A stretch of 64,000 nucleotides of DNA, taken from CAIWHR01 sp963709525 (lineage in GTDB: Bacteria > Pseudomonadota > Gammaproteobacteria > Burkholderiales > Casimicrobiaceae). A program made the position numbers and the translations under genes. This document shows positions 28,852 to 41,179 of the stretch, one piece after another. The notes beneath the pieces are model-generated. The model made no database searches and was not told the origin of the DNA. It was given only the letters and a program-made list of their open reading frames with translations. The stretch spans positions 496,001 to 560,000 of the forward strand of contig CAVPXB010000009.1 in assembly GCA_963709525.1 (NCBI GenBank). Reading direction: 5' to 3'. Position 1 is the first letter of the stretch; each line of letters starts with the position of its first letter.

Positions 28852-31543
28852 ATGAGCTCCCTGCAGCACTATCTGCGCCCGTTGCTCGCTCCTGCGTCGG
28901 TGGCGCTGGTCGGGGCTTCCGACAAGCCAGCCACCCTTGGTCGCATCGTGCTCGAGAATCTGCTGGAAGGCGGGTTCAAGGGCGACCTGTATCCGGTCAA
29001 TCCCAAACATCGACGCGTGCTCGGCAAGCGTTGTTACGCGTCGCTGCCGGCGATTGGCAAGTCGGTTGAACTCGCGCTCATCGGCGTTCCCTGCGCGGCC
29101 GTGCCGGGCGTGCTCGATGATGGCGCCCGCGTTGGCGTCAAGGCAGCGATCATTCTCTCGGCGCCGCCGGTCGACGAGGGGGACGCGCGCCGCTGGCAAC
29201 GCGACCTGGTCGCCACGGCCAGGAAGCGCAAGATTCGCCTGCTGGGACCGCATGCATTCGGCGTCATTCGCACCGAAATCGGGCTCAACGCGACGATGGG
29301 GGCGGGGCTGGCGCTTCCCGGCCGGTTGGCGTTGATCGCGCAGTCGGGTGCCGTGTGCACCGCCATGCTCAATTTTGCCGAGCCCAACGGCATCGGCTTC
29401 TCCACCGTGGCGGCGGTGGGGGGGGCGCTGGACATTGGTTTCGGCGAACTGCTCGACGCCCTGGTGCTCGATCCGCAGACCGAAGGCATCCTGCTGTACG
29501 TGGAGAAGGTCTCCGACGCGCGCCGCTTCCTGTCGGCGTTACGGGCGGCCGCGCGGACCAAGCCCGTGGTCGTGCTGCGCGCCGGGCGTTCCACCGAATT
29601 GCATTTCGCAGGCAGCGGGTCGGACGCGCCGTCGCCGGACGCCGTGTTCGATGCCGCGATGAAGCGGGCGGGCACGGTGCGCGTGATGACGTACACGCAG
29701 CTCTTCGCGGCGGCGCGCATTCTCGCCATGGGCAAGTTGCCGCGGGGTGACCGGCTCGCAATCATCACCAACGGTCACGGACCGGGAACGATGGCGGCCG
29801 ACGCCGCGGCCGATCGCGGCGTGATGCTGGCCGAATTGACACCGGAGACCGAAAAGGCGCTGGCCGCGGTGCTGCCGCCCAACGTGGCGTCTAAGAACCC
29901 CATCAACGTGCGCGGGGACGCGTCGCCGGAGCGGCTGGCCGCAGTCGTGTCCGCTACCCTGGCCGACCCGCAGGTCGATGCCGTGCTGGCGCTGCACGTC
30001 CAGCGACCGGCCACCGGGGCCACGGACGCGGCGCGGGCAGTGGCCGAGGTTGCCCGCGGCGCATCGAAACCGGTGCTTGGTGCCTGGCTTGGTGCGATCG
30101 GACGCAAGGAGGTGCGGGACGCGCTGGAGGCGGGCGGGGTGGCGGATTTCTATACGCCCGAGAACGCCGTCGACGCGTTTTCGTTCCTGGCCGCGTACCG
30201 GCGCAACCAGCAATGGCTGCTTGAAGTGCCGGCGCCGCAACCCGAGCCGGAGTCTCCGGACACCACCCTGGCCGAGCGCCTGCGCGATGAAGCGGCTGCA
30301 GCGAATCACACGGTGCTCACCGAATGGCAGACGCGGCAACTGCTGGCAGCGTTCGGAATGCCGGTCGAACGCGTCGAGCCCGCTGATAGCCTGGCGGAGG
30401 CGCTGATCGTGGCGCGTCGCCTGGGGTATCCGGTCAGACTCAAGCTCGACATTTCCGGCCTGCATCCACGCGCTCCGCTGCCTGCGGACGACTTGCTGCG
30501 AACCAATCTGCGCAATGGCCGGATGCTCACCCGCGCGTATGGCGACCTGTTCGAGAACATTCAGTCGCATTTCCACCGCGGCAATTTCCAGGCGCGCGCG
30601 CTGGTCGGCAAGCTGCCGGCAATGCCGGACGCGCGGGAGGTCGCCATCGGCGTCTATACCGATGCCGTTTTTGGCCCGGTGATCACCTTCGGCAACAGCG
30701 GGGCGGCTGCCCTGATCGACGCCGAGCGCACGGTGCTGCTGCCCCCGCTCAACCACCGTCTCGCGACCGACCTCATCAGTGGCAGCCGTGCGGCCGCATC
30801 CCTGCGCAAGAACCGCGACACCGCGCCCGACCTCGAGCCGTTGGTGCGCATCCTGCTGCAGGTCTCGAGTCTGGTCTGCGCTTTGCCCTGGGTGAGTTCG
30901 CTGACCCTCGATCCCGTGCTCGTCGGCGCCGGGGGGGCGGTCATTTCCAGCCGCCCGGATTACCATCGATCCCAACCGCAAGTTCGCGACCGGCGGCTAC
31001 CGGCACATGGCGATCCATCCGTATCCGATCGAAATGGTCGCCGACGTGCCGCTGCGCGACGGGACGGTGCTGCACGTACGCCCGATCATGCCGGAGGATG
31101 CCGAGCGCGAACGTGCGTTCGTCCATGCACTGTCCGAGCAGACCCGTTATTTCCGGTTTTTCTACCGGATGCACGAGTTGACGCCCGCGATGCTGGCGCG
31201 GTTCACGCAGGTCGACTACGACCGTGAGCTGGCGCTGGTCGCGATCGACGGCAATGACCCCAATCCGACCTTCGTCGGCGTGGCCCGGTATATCGGCAAC
31301 CCCGATCAGGAGAGCGCGGAGTTTGCGGTGGTCGTCGCGGACGCCTGGCAGAACCGCGGTGTTGCGCGAATGCTGATGGAGCGCCTGATTGCCTGCGCGA
31401 AGAAACGCGGGTTGCGGCGGCTGGAAGGTGCGGTATTGCGCAACAACGACAACATGATCCGCTTCACCGAGGGCCTGGGCTTTGTCACCCATGACTATCC
31501 GGAAGAGCCCGAGCAGGTCAACACCGTGCTCGAGCTTTCCTGA
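28852..31543 (+). CDS. Pat-type protein lysine acetyltransferase: acyl-CoA synthetase-like plus GNAT domain (frameshifted)
   Basis: Residues 1-~700 form the NDP-forming acyl-CoA synthetase-like part: CoA-binding ASVALVGASDKPATLGR, LIAQSGAVCTAMLNF, then the ATP-grasp-like segment (LLAAFGMPVERVEPADSLAEAL ... GVYTDAVFGPVITFGNSGAAALID). After a frame change near 30945-30960 the protein continues RITIDPNRKFATGG and into a GNAT domain (VRPIMPEDAERERAFVHAL, AWQNRGVARMLMERLIACA). Total ~896 residues, as in E. coli PatZ, which acetylates acetyl-CoA synthetase and other enzymes. One extra base explains the break. The catalytic-core GNAT is complete. Confidence 0.85.
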
Positions 31544-31550
31544 CGCGCAG

Positions 31551-31646
31551 CGCTTCGCGGCTGAGAGCCGTCCTGCGGTGCCGCGATTTAGCGCGCCTTC
31601 AGGCGCGAATGCCGGTTGCGCGAAAACTTCGCGGCTGAGCCGACTC
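31551..31646. repeat. Extragenic palindrome family A, compound copy
   Basis: Three arms in about 95 bp: CTTCGCGGCTGAGAGCCG, CGCGCCTTCAGGCGCGAATG, and CTTCGCGGCTGAGCCGAC. Sits between the convergent Pat-type gene and rpoD. Confidence 0.7.
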
Positions 31647-31656
31647 CCGCAGCGTA

Positions 31657-34175
<2,519 letters not shown>

Positions 34176-34335
34176 GGTGTTCCTAGGGATTCGAGAGCCG
34201 GGCCCCTCAACATGGGGCCAATCGGGAAAACTTCAAATTATAACATGACGTTAGAGGGTCGGGCGCAGAACACCGCTGCGCTGCGGCGGCGCGCCACGTG
34301 CCCGCGCTCGTTTCGCCACCGGTGCCCGAGGCCCA

Positions 34336-36153
34336 TCATTCCCGCGGCCCTCCGGACCCATCGTTCGGGCGAGCGAGACCGCGACGGACGATGTCGAGTT
34401 GGCGCAGGCGCTCCAGTTCTTCCACGGAGCGCGCTTCGCCCGCGGCATCCGAAGGGGGCTCGCCGGCGCGCTCGGCCTGCTGCCACAGCCGCGCGACACC
34501 GGCCGTGACTGCAAGCGCCGCCTGGTCCGGCGGCAACGCATGATCGGTCGCCGTGGCGAGTGCCGTCGCAAGGAGGGGCTCGTGCTCGGAGGTGCTGAAC
34601 GCCTGCATGATCGCGGGTGTCGTCAGGTTGCGCGGCTGCGCCTGGCAATGCTCGATCAGCGCACGCAGCGCGGCGATTTCGCCTATGCCGGCCACATGCT
34701 CCGGCAGCACGATTCCGCGCGCGAGTTCGGGTTGGAACAGGAGATTCTGGATCAGTTCGCGGATCAGTGACGGCGCGCGCCGGCGTACAGGGCCGGTCCC
34801 GCCGCGGTTGGATCGGGCCGCAGGCAGGTTGTCCTGTCGCTTCGCGTCCCGCGCGCCCTGCGCACCTGGCGCGCCGCTGGCGGTCGGCAACAGTTGGCGC
34901 AACTCGGCATCCGGCAATTGCGTCAGATCCCCCAGCCGATGCCGCAGCAGGGCCGAAAGAATCGGTGCGGTGATCTCGCCCATGAGGGGTCGTGCGGCGG
35001 CGAGCAGCGCCGAACGGCCTTCCGCGCTCACCGGCGGATGCCGCGCCGACAGTTCCATCAGCAGGAACTCCGACAGCGGCGTCGCGTGCTCGATCAGCGC
35101 TTCGAACGCTGCCTTGCCGCGCTGGCGGATGAAATCGTCGGGATCCTCGTTTTCGGGCAGAAACAGGAAGACGGCCTGCTTGCCGTCGGCAATGACCGGC
35201 AGCGTGTTCTCCAGCGCCCGCCACGCAGCCTTGCGACCCGCGGCATCGCCGTCAAAACAGTAGACCACGGTATCGGCCGCGCGAAAGAGCTTTTGCGCGT
35301 GGGTGGGCGTAGTCGCGGTGCCCAGCGTCGCCACGGCATAGTCGACGCCGTGCTGCGCCAGCGCGACGACGTCCATGTAGCCCTCGACGACGACGACACG
35401 CCCGGCCTCGCGGATCGCATTGCGCGCGAGGAAGAGGCCATAGAGCTCGCGCCCCTTGGAAAACAGCGGAGTTTCGGGCGAGTTGAGGTATTTGGGTTCC
35501 CCCTGCCCCAGCACTCGTCCGCCGAAGCCGATGACCTGGCCGCGGGCATCGTGAATCGGGAACATCACCCGGTCGCGAAACCGGTCGTAGCGCTTGCCCC
35601 CGTCGCCGGCGATGACCAGACCGGCGGTTTCCAGCGCCGGATTTTCGTAGTCGGTGAGGGCCGAAGCCAGCGGCTGCCAGCCTTCGGGCGCGTAGCCGAT
35701 GCCAAAGCGCGCGGCGATCGCACCGGTGAGGCCGCGCTCCTTGAGGTAGGCGATTGCCTTCGGGCTATCCTTGAGCGCGGTACGGTAGAACCGGGCCGCC
35801 GCCAGCAACCAGCCGGTGAGGTCCTGCGCCTGCTCGCGCCGCTGTGCGTCCCCGGGGTGTTCGATGCGCGGCACGGTGAGGCCGACATCGCGCGCCAGTT
35901 CTTCGACGGCTTCGGGAAACGACTTGCCGGCGTGTTCCATCAGGAAGCCGATCGCGGTGCCGTGCGCGCCGCAGCCGAAGCAATGGTAGAACTGCTTGGC
36001 CTGGCTGACCGTGAACGACGGGGACTTTTCGCTGTGGAACGGGCAGCAGGCGACGTGGTTGGCGCCGGCTTTTTTCAGCGGCACGTGCCGGTCGATCACC
36101 TCGACGATGTCGACTCGCGACAGCAACGTCTCGATGAAATCGCCTGGAATCAT
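34336..36153 (-). CDS. dnaG: DNA primase
   Basis: 605 residues. Makes RNA primers at the replication fork. CHC2 zinc finger: C37, H40, C58, C61 (CCPFHSEKSPSF, HCFGCGAHG). TOPRIM core: VVVVEGYMDVVALAQHG and FDGDAAGRKAAWR with the acidic metal ligands. The C-terminal helicase-binding domain (residues ~450-605) is less conserved, as usual. It lies between yqeY and rpoD in the macromolecular-synthesis operon, with a 160-bp gap to rpoD. Start ATG at 36151-36153. Confidence 0.96.
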   Translation of the reverse strand: MIPGDFIETLLSRVDIVEVIDRHVPLKKAGANHVACCPFHSEKSPSFTVSQAKQFYHCFGCGAHGTAIGFLMEHAGKSFPEAVEELARDVGLTVPRIEHPGDAQRREQAQDLTGWLLAAARFYRTALKDSPKAIAYLKERGLTGAIAARFGIGYAPEGWQPLASALTDYENPALETAGLVIAGDGGKRYDRFRDRVMFPIHDARGQVIGFGGRVLGQGEPKYLNSPETPLFSKGRELYGLFLARNAIREAGRVVVVEGYMDVVALAQHGVDYAVATLGTATTPTHAQKLFRAADTVVYCFDGDAAGRKAAWRALENTLPVIADGKQAVFLFLPENEDPDDFIRQRGKAAFEALIEHATPLSEFLLMELSARHPPVSAEGRSALLAAARPLMGEITAPILSALLRHRLGDLTQLPDAELRQLLPTASGAPGAQGARDAKRQDNLPAARSNRGGTGPVRRRAPSLIRELIQNLLFQPELARGIVLPEHVAGIGEIAALRALIEHCQAQPRNLTTPAIMQAFSTSEHEPLLATALATATDHALPPDQAALAVTAGVARLWQQAERAGEPPSDAAGEARSVEELERLRQLDIVRRGLARPNDGSGGPRE

Positions 36154-36326
36154 GGGGTTGGAACTCGCGTCGTCGGGAACAGCGCCGCGCTCCGGAGCGG
36201 GTTTGCAACTGCCGGTCCGAATGCTTCAGAACGTGGGGGTGATCCGGATTATAGGCAACCCCGTCGCGGGCGTAAGCACAATCTGCGTTTCCGGCGCGCC
36301 TTCGTCGCGCGGGCGCCGCGAACGAA

Positions 36327-36773
36327 TCATCCCGCGAGTCGCGTCTTGATCCGGGCGGATACGACGCTCATGTCGGCCCGACCGGCCAACTTCGGCTTGA
36401 GCAGTGCCATCACCTTGCCCATGCCCGCCATGCCCGAGGCCGCGGTGGCCGCGATTGCCTGCGCAATCAACGCGTCGATTTCGGTGTCCGACAGCTGCGC
36501 GGGCATGTAGGCCTGCAGCACGGCGACTTCCGCCTGCTCGATCGCGGCCAGGTCGAGGCGCTTGCCGGCCTCGAACTGCGTGATGGAGTCCTTGCGCTGT
36601 TTGACCATCTTGTCGATCACCGACAGCACGTCGGCGTCGGTGAGTTCGATGCGCTCGTCCACCTCGCGCTGCTTGATCGCGGCGAGCAGCATGCGGATGG
36701 CCGACAGGCGCGCGGCGTCCTTCGCGCGCATCGCGTCCTTCATGTCGTCGGTGATTCTGGTTTTCAGGGGCAT
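36327..36773 (-). CDS. yqeY: GatB/YqeY domain protein
   Basis: 148 residues. YqeY family, related to the tRNA-binding tail of the GatB amidotransferase subunit: MPLKTRITDDMKDAMRAKD, LSAIRMLLAAIKQREVDER, AYMPAQLSDTEIDALI and GMAGMGKVMALLKPKLAGRAD. Cellular role is not settled; it is often found between rpsU and dnaG, as here. Complete and co-directional. Confidence 0.93.
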   Translation of the reverse strand: MPLKTRITDDMKDAMRAKDAARLSAIRMLLAAIKQREVDERIELTDADVLSVIDKMVKQRKDSITQFEAGKRLDLAAIEQAEVAVLQAYMPAQLSDTEIDALIAQAIAATAASGMAGMGKVMALLKPKLAGRADMSVVSARIKTRLAG

Positions 36774-36825
36774 CGTGGATTCCCTCGTGGGCGGGATGGA
36801 GCGGCGCGTCTGGCGTGCCGGAAAT

Positions 36826-36852
36826 GCAAAAGGGGCGAATCGCTTCGCCCCT
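36826..36852 (-). terminator. Intrinsic terminator between rpsU and yqeY
   Basis: Perfect 9-bp stem AGGGGCGAA / TTCGCCCCT (36831-36839 and 36844-36852) with a 4-nt loop; on the minus strand it is followed by TTTTGCATTT. An attenuating terminator after rpsU is a known feature of the E. coli operon, setting S21 above primase and sigma. Confidence 0.88.
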
Positions 36853-36879
36853 CGTCGAGTGGTACGTGCAGCGTCGGCG

Positions 36880-37092
36880 TCAGAAGAGCTTGGGCGGCAG
36901 TTGCTGGCTGCGCAGGCGCTTGTAATGACGCTTGACCGCGGCGGCGAGCTTGCGCTTGCGCTCGGAGGTGGGCTTTTCGTAGAACTCGCGGGCGCGCAGT
37001 TCGGTGAGGAGGCCGGTCTTTTCGATGCTGCGCTTGAAGCGGCGCAGCGCCACTTCGAACGGCTCGTTCTCGCGAACGCGAACGCTGGTCAT
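36880..37092 (-). CDS. rpsU: Ribosomal protein S21
   Basis: 70 residues: TSVRVRENEPFEVALRRFKRSIEKTGLLTELRAREFYEKPTSERKRKLAAAVKRHYKRL pattern (only part quoted by motif: RVRENEPFEVALRRFKR, REFYEKPTSERKRKL). Small basic 30S protein needed for mRNA anti-SD pairing. First gene of rpsU-yqeY-dnaG-rpoD, with its own promoter and a terminator right after it. AAGGA precedes the ATG. Confidence 0.97.
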   Translation of the reverse strand: MTSVRVRENEPFEVALRRFKRSIEKTGLLTELRAREFYEKPTSERKRKLAAAVKRHYKRLRSQQLPPKLF

Positions 37093-37137
37093 GAATCGGG
37101 TTCCTTGTTGGGATAGTGCCAAAGGCGATAGCCCTGA

Positions 37138-37166
37138 AATATAGCGCGAATCACGGGGAATGGCAA
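37138..37166 (-). promoter_or_regulatory. Promoter of the rpsU-dnaG-rpoD operon
   Basis: Minus strand TTGCCA (37161-37166), 17-bp spacer, TATATT (37138-37143), about 45 nt before the rpsU start codon. Confidence 0.8.
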
Positions 37167-37202
37167 CAGGCATGAAATGCCTGTCAGGCATGAAACTGCC
37201 CG

Positions 37203-37353
37203 AGCCGTCCGCCCTGGGCAGCATGAACCGTTCGCCCTGGGCAGCATGAACCGTTCGTCTTGGGCAGCATGAGCAGTCGCCGGAGCACCATGAACCGTTC
37301 GTCCTGAGCTTGTCGAAGGAAGCCTGTCGAAGGAAGCATGTCGAAGGACGCCT
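37203..37353. repeat. Extragenic repeat family B with tandem expansion
   Basis: Three to four copies of a ~23-bp unit (ACCGTTCGCCCTGGGCAGCA type) followed by three ~14-bp units GTCGAAGGAAGCCT. The two halves of the ordinary family B element have each expanded separately. Fills most of the 352-bp gap between rpsU and tsaD. Confidence 0.8.
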
Positions 37354-37444
37354 GCAAGGCCAGCGGGAGCGCGCCCGCGTCCCCCGGGGCCGCCGATTCG
37401 GGTATCGTGACTGCCGCGGTTCATTCCCCAGCCCCCTTGCAGCC

Positions 37445-38479
37445 ATGCGCGTACTCGGTATCGAAACCTCCTGCGACGAGACCGGACTTGCCGTCTACGA
37501 CAGCGAGCGGGGCCTCCTTGCGCACGCGCTGCATTCGCAGGTGACGATGCACGAGGCCTACGGCGGCGTCGTGCCCGAACTCGCGTCGCGCGATCACGTT
37601 CGCCGGGTGGTGCCGCTGGCGCAGCAGGTGCTGGCGGAGGCGGGGCTGTCGCTGGCCGACCTCGACGGCATCGCCTGCACGCAGGGTCCCGGCCTCGCGG
37701 GCGCGCTGCTGGTCGGCGCCAGCGTGGCCCATGCGCTCGGATTTGCGCTGGGGAAGCCGGTCGTGCCCGTCCATCACCTCGAAGGGCATTTGCTCTCCCC
37801 GTTGCTTGCCGAACCGAAGCCGGCGTTCCCGTTCGTCGCGCTGCTGGTGTCCGGCGGCCACACCCAGTTCTTCGAGGTGGCCGGGGTGGGCCGGTATCGG
37901 CTGCTGGGCGAATCGCAGGACGACGCCGCCGGCGAGGCCTTCGACAAGACGGCGAAGCTCCTGGGGCTGGGCTATCCGGGCGGCCCGGCGCTGGCTCGAC
38001 TGGCTGAGCGCGGGCGCCCGGGTTTGATCCGCCTGCCGCGCCCGATGCACGACAGCGGCAATCTCGACATGAGCTTTTCCGGACTGAAGACTGCGGTGCT
38101 GACGGTCGTGCGGCGGGAAGCGGCGGCGGGGAATCTCGACGATGCGAAGCGGGCCGACATCGCCCTCGAATTCCAGAGCGCGGTGGTCGACGTGCTCGTC
38201 GGCAAGGCGGTCGTAGCGCTCGCGCGGACCGGCCACTCGCGACTGGTCGTCGCCGGCGGCGTGGGTGCCAACCGCGAATTGCGCACGCGGCTGCCGGCGG
38301 CGATCACCAAACGCGGCGGCAGCGTGTATTTCCCGGACCTTTCGTTTTGCACCGACAACGGGGCGATGATCGCGCTGGTCGGCGCGCTGCGGCTCGCCAC
38401 CACGCCGCGCGGCGATTACGCATTCTCGGTGCGGCCGCGGTGGAATCTAGCGTCGCTGACCGAGCCGGGATACGGTTGA
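37445..38479 (+). CDS. tsaD: tRNA N6-threonylcarbamoyladenosine transferase subunit
   Basis: 344 residues. Transfers the threonylcarbamoyl group to A37 of ANN-decoding tRNAs. MRVLGIETSCDETG is the ASKHA-fold start; the metal-binding HHLEGH, LLVSGGHTQFFEV, and VAGGVGANRELR follow in the expected order, and FCTDNGAMIA closes the active site. Divergent from rpsU, as in many proteobacteria. Complete. Confidence 0.97.
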   Translation: MRVLGIETSCDETGLAVYDSERGLLAHALHSQVTMHEAYGGVVPELASRDHVRRVVPLAQQVLAEAGLSLADLDGIACTQGPGLAGALLVGASVAHALGFALGKPVVPVHHLEGHLLSPLLAEPKPAFPFVALLVSGGHTQFFEVAGVGRYRLLGESQDDAAGEAFDKTAKLLGLGYPGGPALARLAERGRPGLIRLPRPMHDSGNLDMSFSGLKTAVLTVVRREAAAGNLDDAKRADIALEFQSAVVDVLVGKAVVALARTGHSRLVVAGGVGANRELRTRLPAAITKRGGSVYFPDLSFCTDNGAMIALVGALRLATTPRGDYAFSVRPRWNLASLTEPGYG

Positions 38480-38570
38480 ACCGTTCGTCCTGAGCTTGTC
38501 GAAGGAAGCTTGTCGAAGGGCCTTTCCTGATCTGATCGAATGGCCTTCGACTGGCTCAGCCCGAACGGAA
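38478..38570. repeat. Extragenic repeat family B
   Basis: GAACCGTTCGTCCTGAGCTT at the left, CTTCGACTGGCTCAGCCCGA-ACGG at the right. Its left end overlaps the last bases of tsaD, and it separates tsaD from convergent plsY. Confidence 0.85.
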
Positions 38571-38579
38571 CTCCAGAAG

Positions 38580-39179
38580 CTAACGCCCGATCGAGCGCTC
38601 GCTGCCCTCGAGCAACTGACGGATGTTCGCCTTGTGCCGCCAGATGAGCAGCAGCGCGATCGGCACCATCGCCCACGCGGTCAGCGTGTTGCCGAACACC
38701 CAGAACGCGCCGATCGGCATCAGCACGGCGGCGGTGAGTGCCGCCAGCGACGAGATCTTGAAGCCGAAGGCCATCACCACCCACAGTGCGGCCAGCGCGA
38801 GCCCCAGCGGCCAGTGCAGGGCGAGCACGATCCCCGCGCCGGTGGCCACGCCCTTGCCGCCTTCGAAACCGTGGAAGACCGGGAACACGTGCCCGAGGAA
38901 CACCGCGATCGCGGTCAGCGGGACGACCCAGTCGGCGGCGCCGAGGGCGGGGCCGAACGTCTGCGCCAGCCACACGGCGAACCAGCCCTTGGCGCCGTCG
39001 CCGATCAAGGTCAGCAGTGCGGCGGCCTTGTTGCCGGTACGCAATACGTTGGTGGCGCCGGGGTTCCCCGAGCCGTAACTCTTGGGATCGGGCAAGCGGA
39101 AAGCCTTGCTCGACACCACCGCAAACGAGATCGATCCGATCAGATAGGCGGCAACGAGGATTCCCAGGGAAGCAGGCAT
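38580..39179 (-). CDS. plsY: Acyl-phosphate glycerol-3-phosphate acyltransferase
   Basis: 199 residues, integral membrane enzyme acylating glycerol-3-phosphate from acyl phosphate, first step of phospholipid synthesis with PlsX. The three conserved loops are seen: SYGSGNPGATNVLRTG, HVFPVFHGFEGGKGVAT, and the late HKANIRQLLEG. Five hydrophobic helices. Divergent from folB by 58 bp. Confidence 0.95.
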   Translation of the reverse strand: MPASLGILVAAYLIGSISFAVVSSKAFRLPDPKSYGSGNPGATNVLRTGNKAAALLTLIGDGAKGWFAVWLAQTFGPALGAADWVVPLTAIAVFLGHVFPVFHGFEGGKGVATGAGIVLALHWPLGLALAALWVVMAFGFKISSLAALTAAVLMPIGAFWVFGNTLTAWAMVPIALLLIWRHKANIRQLLEGSERSIGR

Positions 39180-39237
39180 CGCGGGGCGCCCGCGAGGGCG
39201 TCGGTTAGAATGGCGTCGCCGATTCTAGCAAAGCCCG

Positions 39238-39597
39238 ATGAATACGATCTTCATTCAGGATCTCCGCCTGCGTACGCGCATCGGCATCTATGCCTGGGAG
39301 CGCGCGCTGCCGCAAACGCTGAAACTCGACCTCGAGCTGGGGCTCGCGTCGGACAAGGCGTTTCACAGCGACGACTTTGCCGATGCGCTCGACTACGCGG
39401 CAGTGGTCGCGCGGCTCAACGTCTATGCCGGTGAACACGGCCACCAGTTGATGGAGCGCTTTGCGCAGGGCGTGGCCGACATCGTTCTGGGCGAGTTTTC
39501 CGCGGCGTGGGTCAAGGTGCGCGTGGCGAAGCTCGCGGCGCTCGCCGGGGTCAAGGAAATCGGCGTCGCGATCGAGCGCCGCAGTGCGGGCGCTTGA
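39238..39597 (+). CDS. folB: Dihydroneopterin aldolase
   Basis: 119 residues, folate synthesis. MNTIFIQDLRLRTRIGIYAWER is the standard start with the catalytic-site G-I-x-x-x-E, then DFADALDYAAVVARLNVYAGEHGHQLMERFAQGVAD and VRVAKLAALAGVKEIGVAIER. Complete. No other folate gene adjoins it; it shares the divergent spacer with plsY. Confidence 0.94.
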   Translation: MNTIFIQDLRLRTRIGIYAWERALPQTLKLDLELGLASDKAFHSDDFADALDYAAVVARLNVYAGEHGHQLMERFAQGVADIVLGEFSAAWVKVRVAKLAALAGVKEIGVAIERRSAGA

Positions 39598-39762
39598 GTA
39601 CCCGGCATTCGATAAGTACGCACACGCAATGAAATGGATGCGCTTCGGGTCAGGGAAGGCGCAAACCGCAGCGATACCGCGTGGATATCGCGAGGATTTG
39701 CAAGGCCGCCATGGCCCAAAAGACGCGATTTCATGTGATGCGTATTTGCGAAACGGGGTCAA

Positions 39763-40251
39763 TTACGGGTCGACGGCAACCGACACGCTCCGCGGCTTCA
39801 ACACCCGAACAAGATCGGCCGGCGCGACGCCGATGAGATACCCGCGCTTGCCGCCATTGATGTAAATGCGCGGCAGCGCCGCGATCGTCGCTTCCATGTA
39901 CACCGGCATGGCCCGCCTGAGGCCGAAGGGGCTGGTGCCGCCCACCTGATAGCCCGAGTGCCGGTCGGCCACGGCCGGCGCGCACGGCACTATCGCCTTG
40001 ACGTCGAGCAAGCGGGCGAGATTTTTCGTCGACACGGCGCGGTCGCCGTGCATCAGCACGACCAGCGGACGCTTCTGGTCATCTTCCATGATCAAGGTCT
40101 TGATCACCGCGTGCTCGTCGACGCCGAGTTCGCGGGCCGAGACCTCGGTGCCGCCGCGCGCCTCGTACTCGTAGGGGTGGTGCGTGAATTCGACGCCGTG
40201 CTCGCGCAGGGCGCGCACGGCGGCGGTGACGGGAGGCTTGTCCTTGCTCAT
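39763..40251 (-). CDS. ybaK: Cys-tRNA(Pro) deacylase, YbaK/EbsC family
   Basis: 162 residues. Trans-editing enzyme that hydrolyses Cys-tRNA(Pro) made in error by ProRS. Seen: FTHHPYEYEARGG, ELGVDEHAVIKTLIM, VLMHGDRAVSTKNLARLL with the K of the active site, and GYQVGGTSPFGLRRAMPVY, a YbaK hallmark. The 165 bp separating it from the convergent folB holds nothing recognisable. A methyltransferase lies 15 bp upstream on the same strand. Confidence 0.93.
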   Translation of the reverse strand: MSKDKPPVTAAVRALREHGVEFTHHPYEYEARGGTEVSARELGVDEHAVIKTLIMEDDQKRPLVVLMHGDRAVSTKNLARLLDVKAIVPCAPAVADRHSGYQVGGTSPFGLRRAMPVYMEATIAALPRIYINGGKRGYLIGVAPADLVRVLKPRSVSVAVDP

Positions 40252-40266
40252 CGGGCGCAGCGACGC

Positions 40267-41118
40267 TCACGCACGGGCGACGAAGGGCACCGACCACGGC
40301 TCGGGCCAGACGATGCCGAAGGGCAGGTAGGGCTCGGCGGCCACGCGCAGGCTCGAAAAGCCCGCTGCCGCGAACTCGCGTTCCAGCCCGGCGCGCGAGA
40401 AGAGCCGCATCTCGAGCGTCGAGCCCGGACCGCCATGAAAGACGAGATCGTCGAAAACCTGCTCGCGACCGTCGCGCGTGCGATTGAAGAGTCGCCAGCC
40501 ATCCGCTTCCTCGGCAATGCGGAATTCGTGCAGCTCCGGAAAATGCTCGACCGTGTCCGCGGCGAGCGAAAACGGCACGCTGAACACGAACACGCCACCG
40601 GGCTTCAGCAACCGCCGCGCGTTGACGAAGGCCCGGGCGACCGGCGGGACCACGTGCTCGAACACGTCGCTGGCGAGCAGGAAGTCGTAGCGCCCCTCCA
40701 TCGCGGGCGGAACGTTCGCGATGTCGAGTTGTGGCGCCGTATGGAACCAGGTGTTCACGTAGCCGAGCTCCCGTGCAAGCGGCCGCGCATACGACTCGTC
40801 GTCGGACAGCCCGATGCCCACGATCTGCTTTCGCTTTGGCAGCTCGTCGACCACCGCCGGGGCGCCGAAAATCTCGGTGACCAGCAGATGCGCCATCGCG
40901 CGAAAGCGCACCGTCGATCCGCAACCGGCGCATGAGCGCTGCTCGCGTTGGAGCTGCGCGAGCGGCACGGCATTGCGCGTGCCGCAGAGGTTGCAGCGGA
41001 AGGGAATCACCGTGTCCGGCGCGAGCGTGGCGGGATCGGTGTCGATCGGCAGCCACGGCACGGCTTGCGGGCGTTGAAAGCGACGGGCGAGGGCGCGCTG
41101 TATGCGGAGAAAGGGCAT
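40267..41118 (-). CDS. SAM-dependent methyltransferase with N-terminal zinc ribbon
   Basis: 283 residues. An N-terminal four-cysteine zinc ribbon (CNLCGTRNAVP at ~43, CAGCGSTVRFRA at ~65) precedes a class I methyltransferase fold: IVGIGLSDDESYA, YDFLLASDVFEHVVPPVARAF, LLKPGGVFVFSVPF. DVFEH is the motif II signature of UbiE/Coq5-like methyltransferases. The family is common beside glycosyltransferases but has no assigned substrate. It is probably co-transcribed with ybaK. Confidence 0.85.
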   Translation of the reverse strand: MPFLRIQRALARRFQRPQAVPWLPIDTDPATLAPDTVIPFRCNLCGTRNAVPLAQLQREQRSCAGCGSTVRFRAMAHLLVTEIFGAPAVVDELPKRKQIVGIGLSDDESYARPLARELGYVNTWFHTAPQLDIANVPPAMEGRYDFLLASDVFEHVVPPVARAFVNARRLLKPGGVFVFSVPFSLAADTVEHFPELHEFRIAEEADGWRLFNRTRDGREQVFDDLVFHGGPGSTLEMRLFSRAGLEREFAAAGFSSLRVAAEPYLPFGIVWPEPWSVPFVARA

Positions 41119-41179
41119 GGGTGAGTGGGGACCGCGGAAGCGTGTCGCGCTCGATTCTATCGCGTCCGTCGACCAGTGA

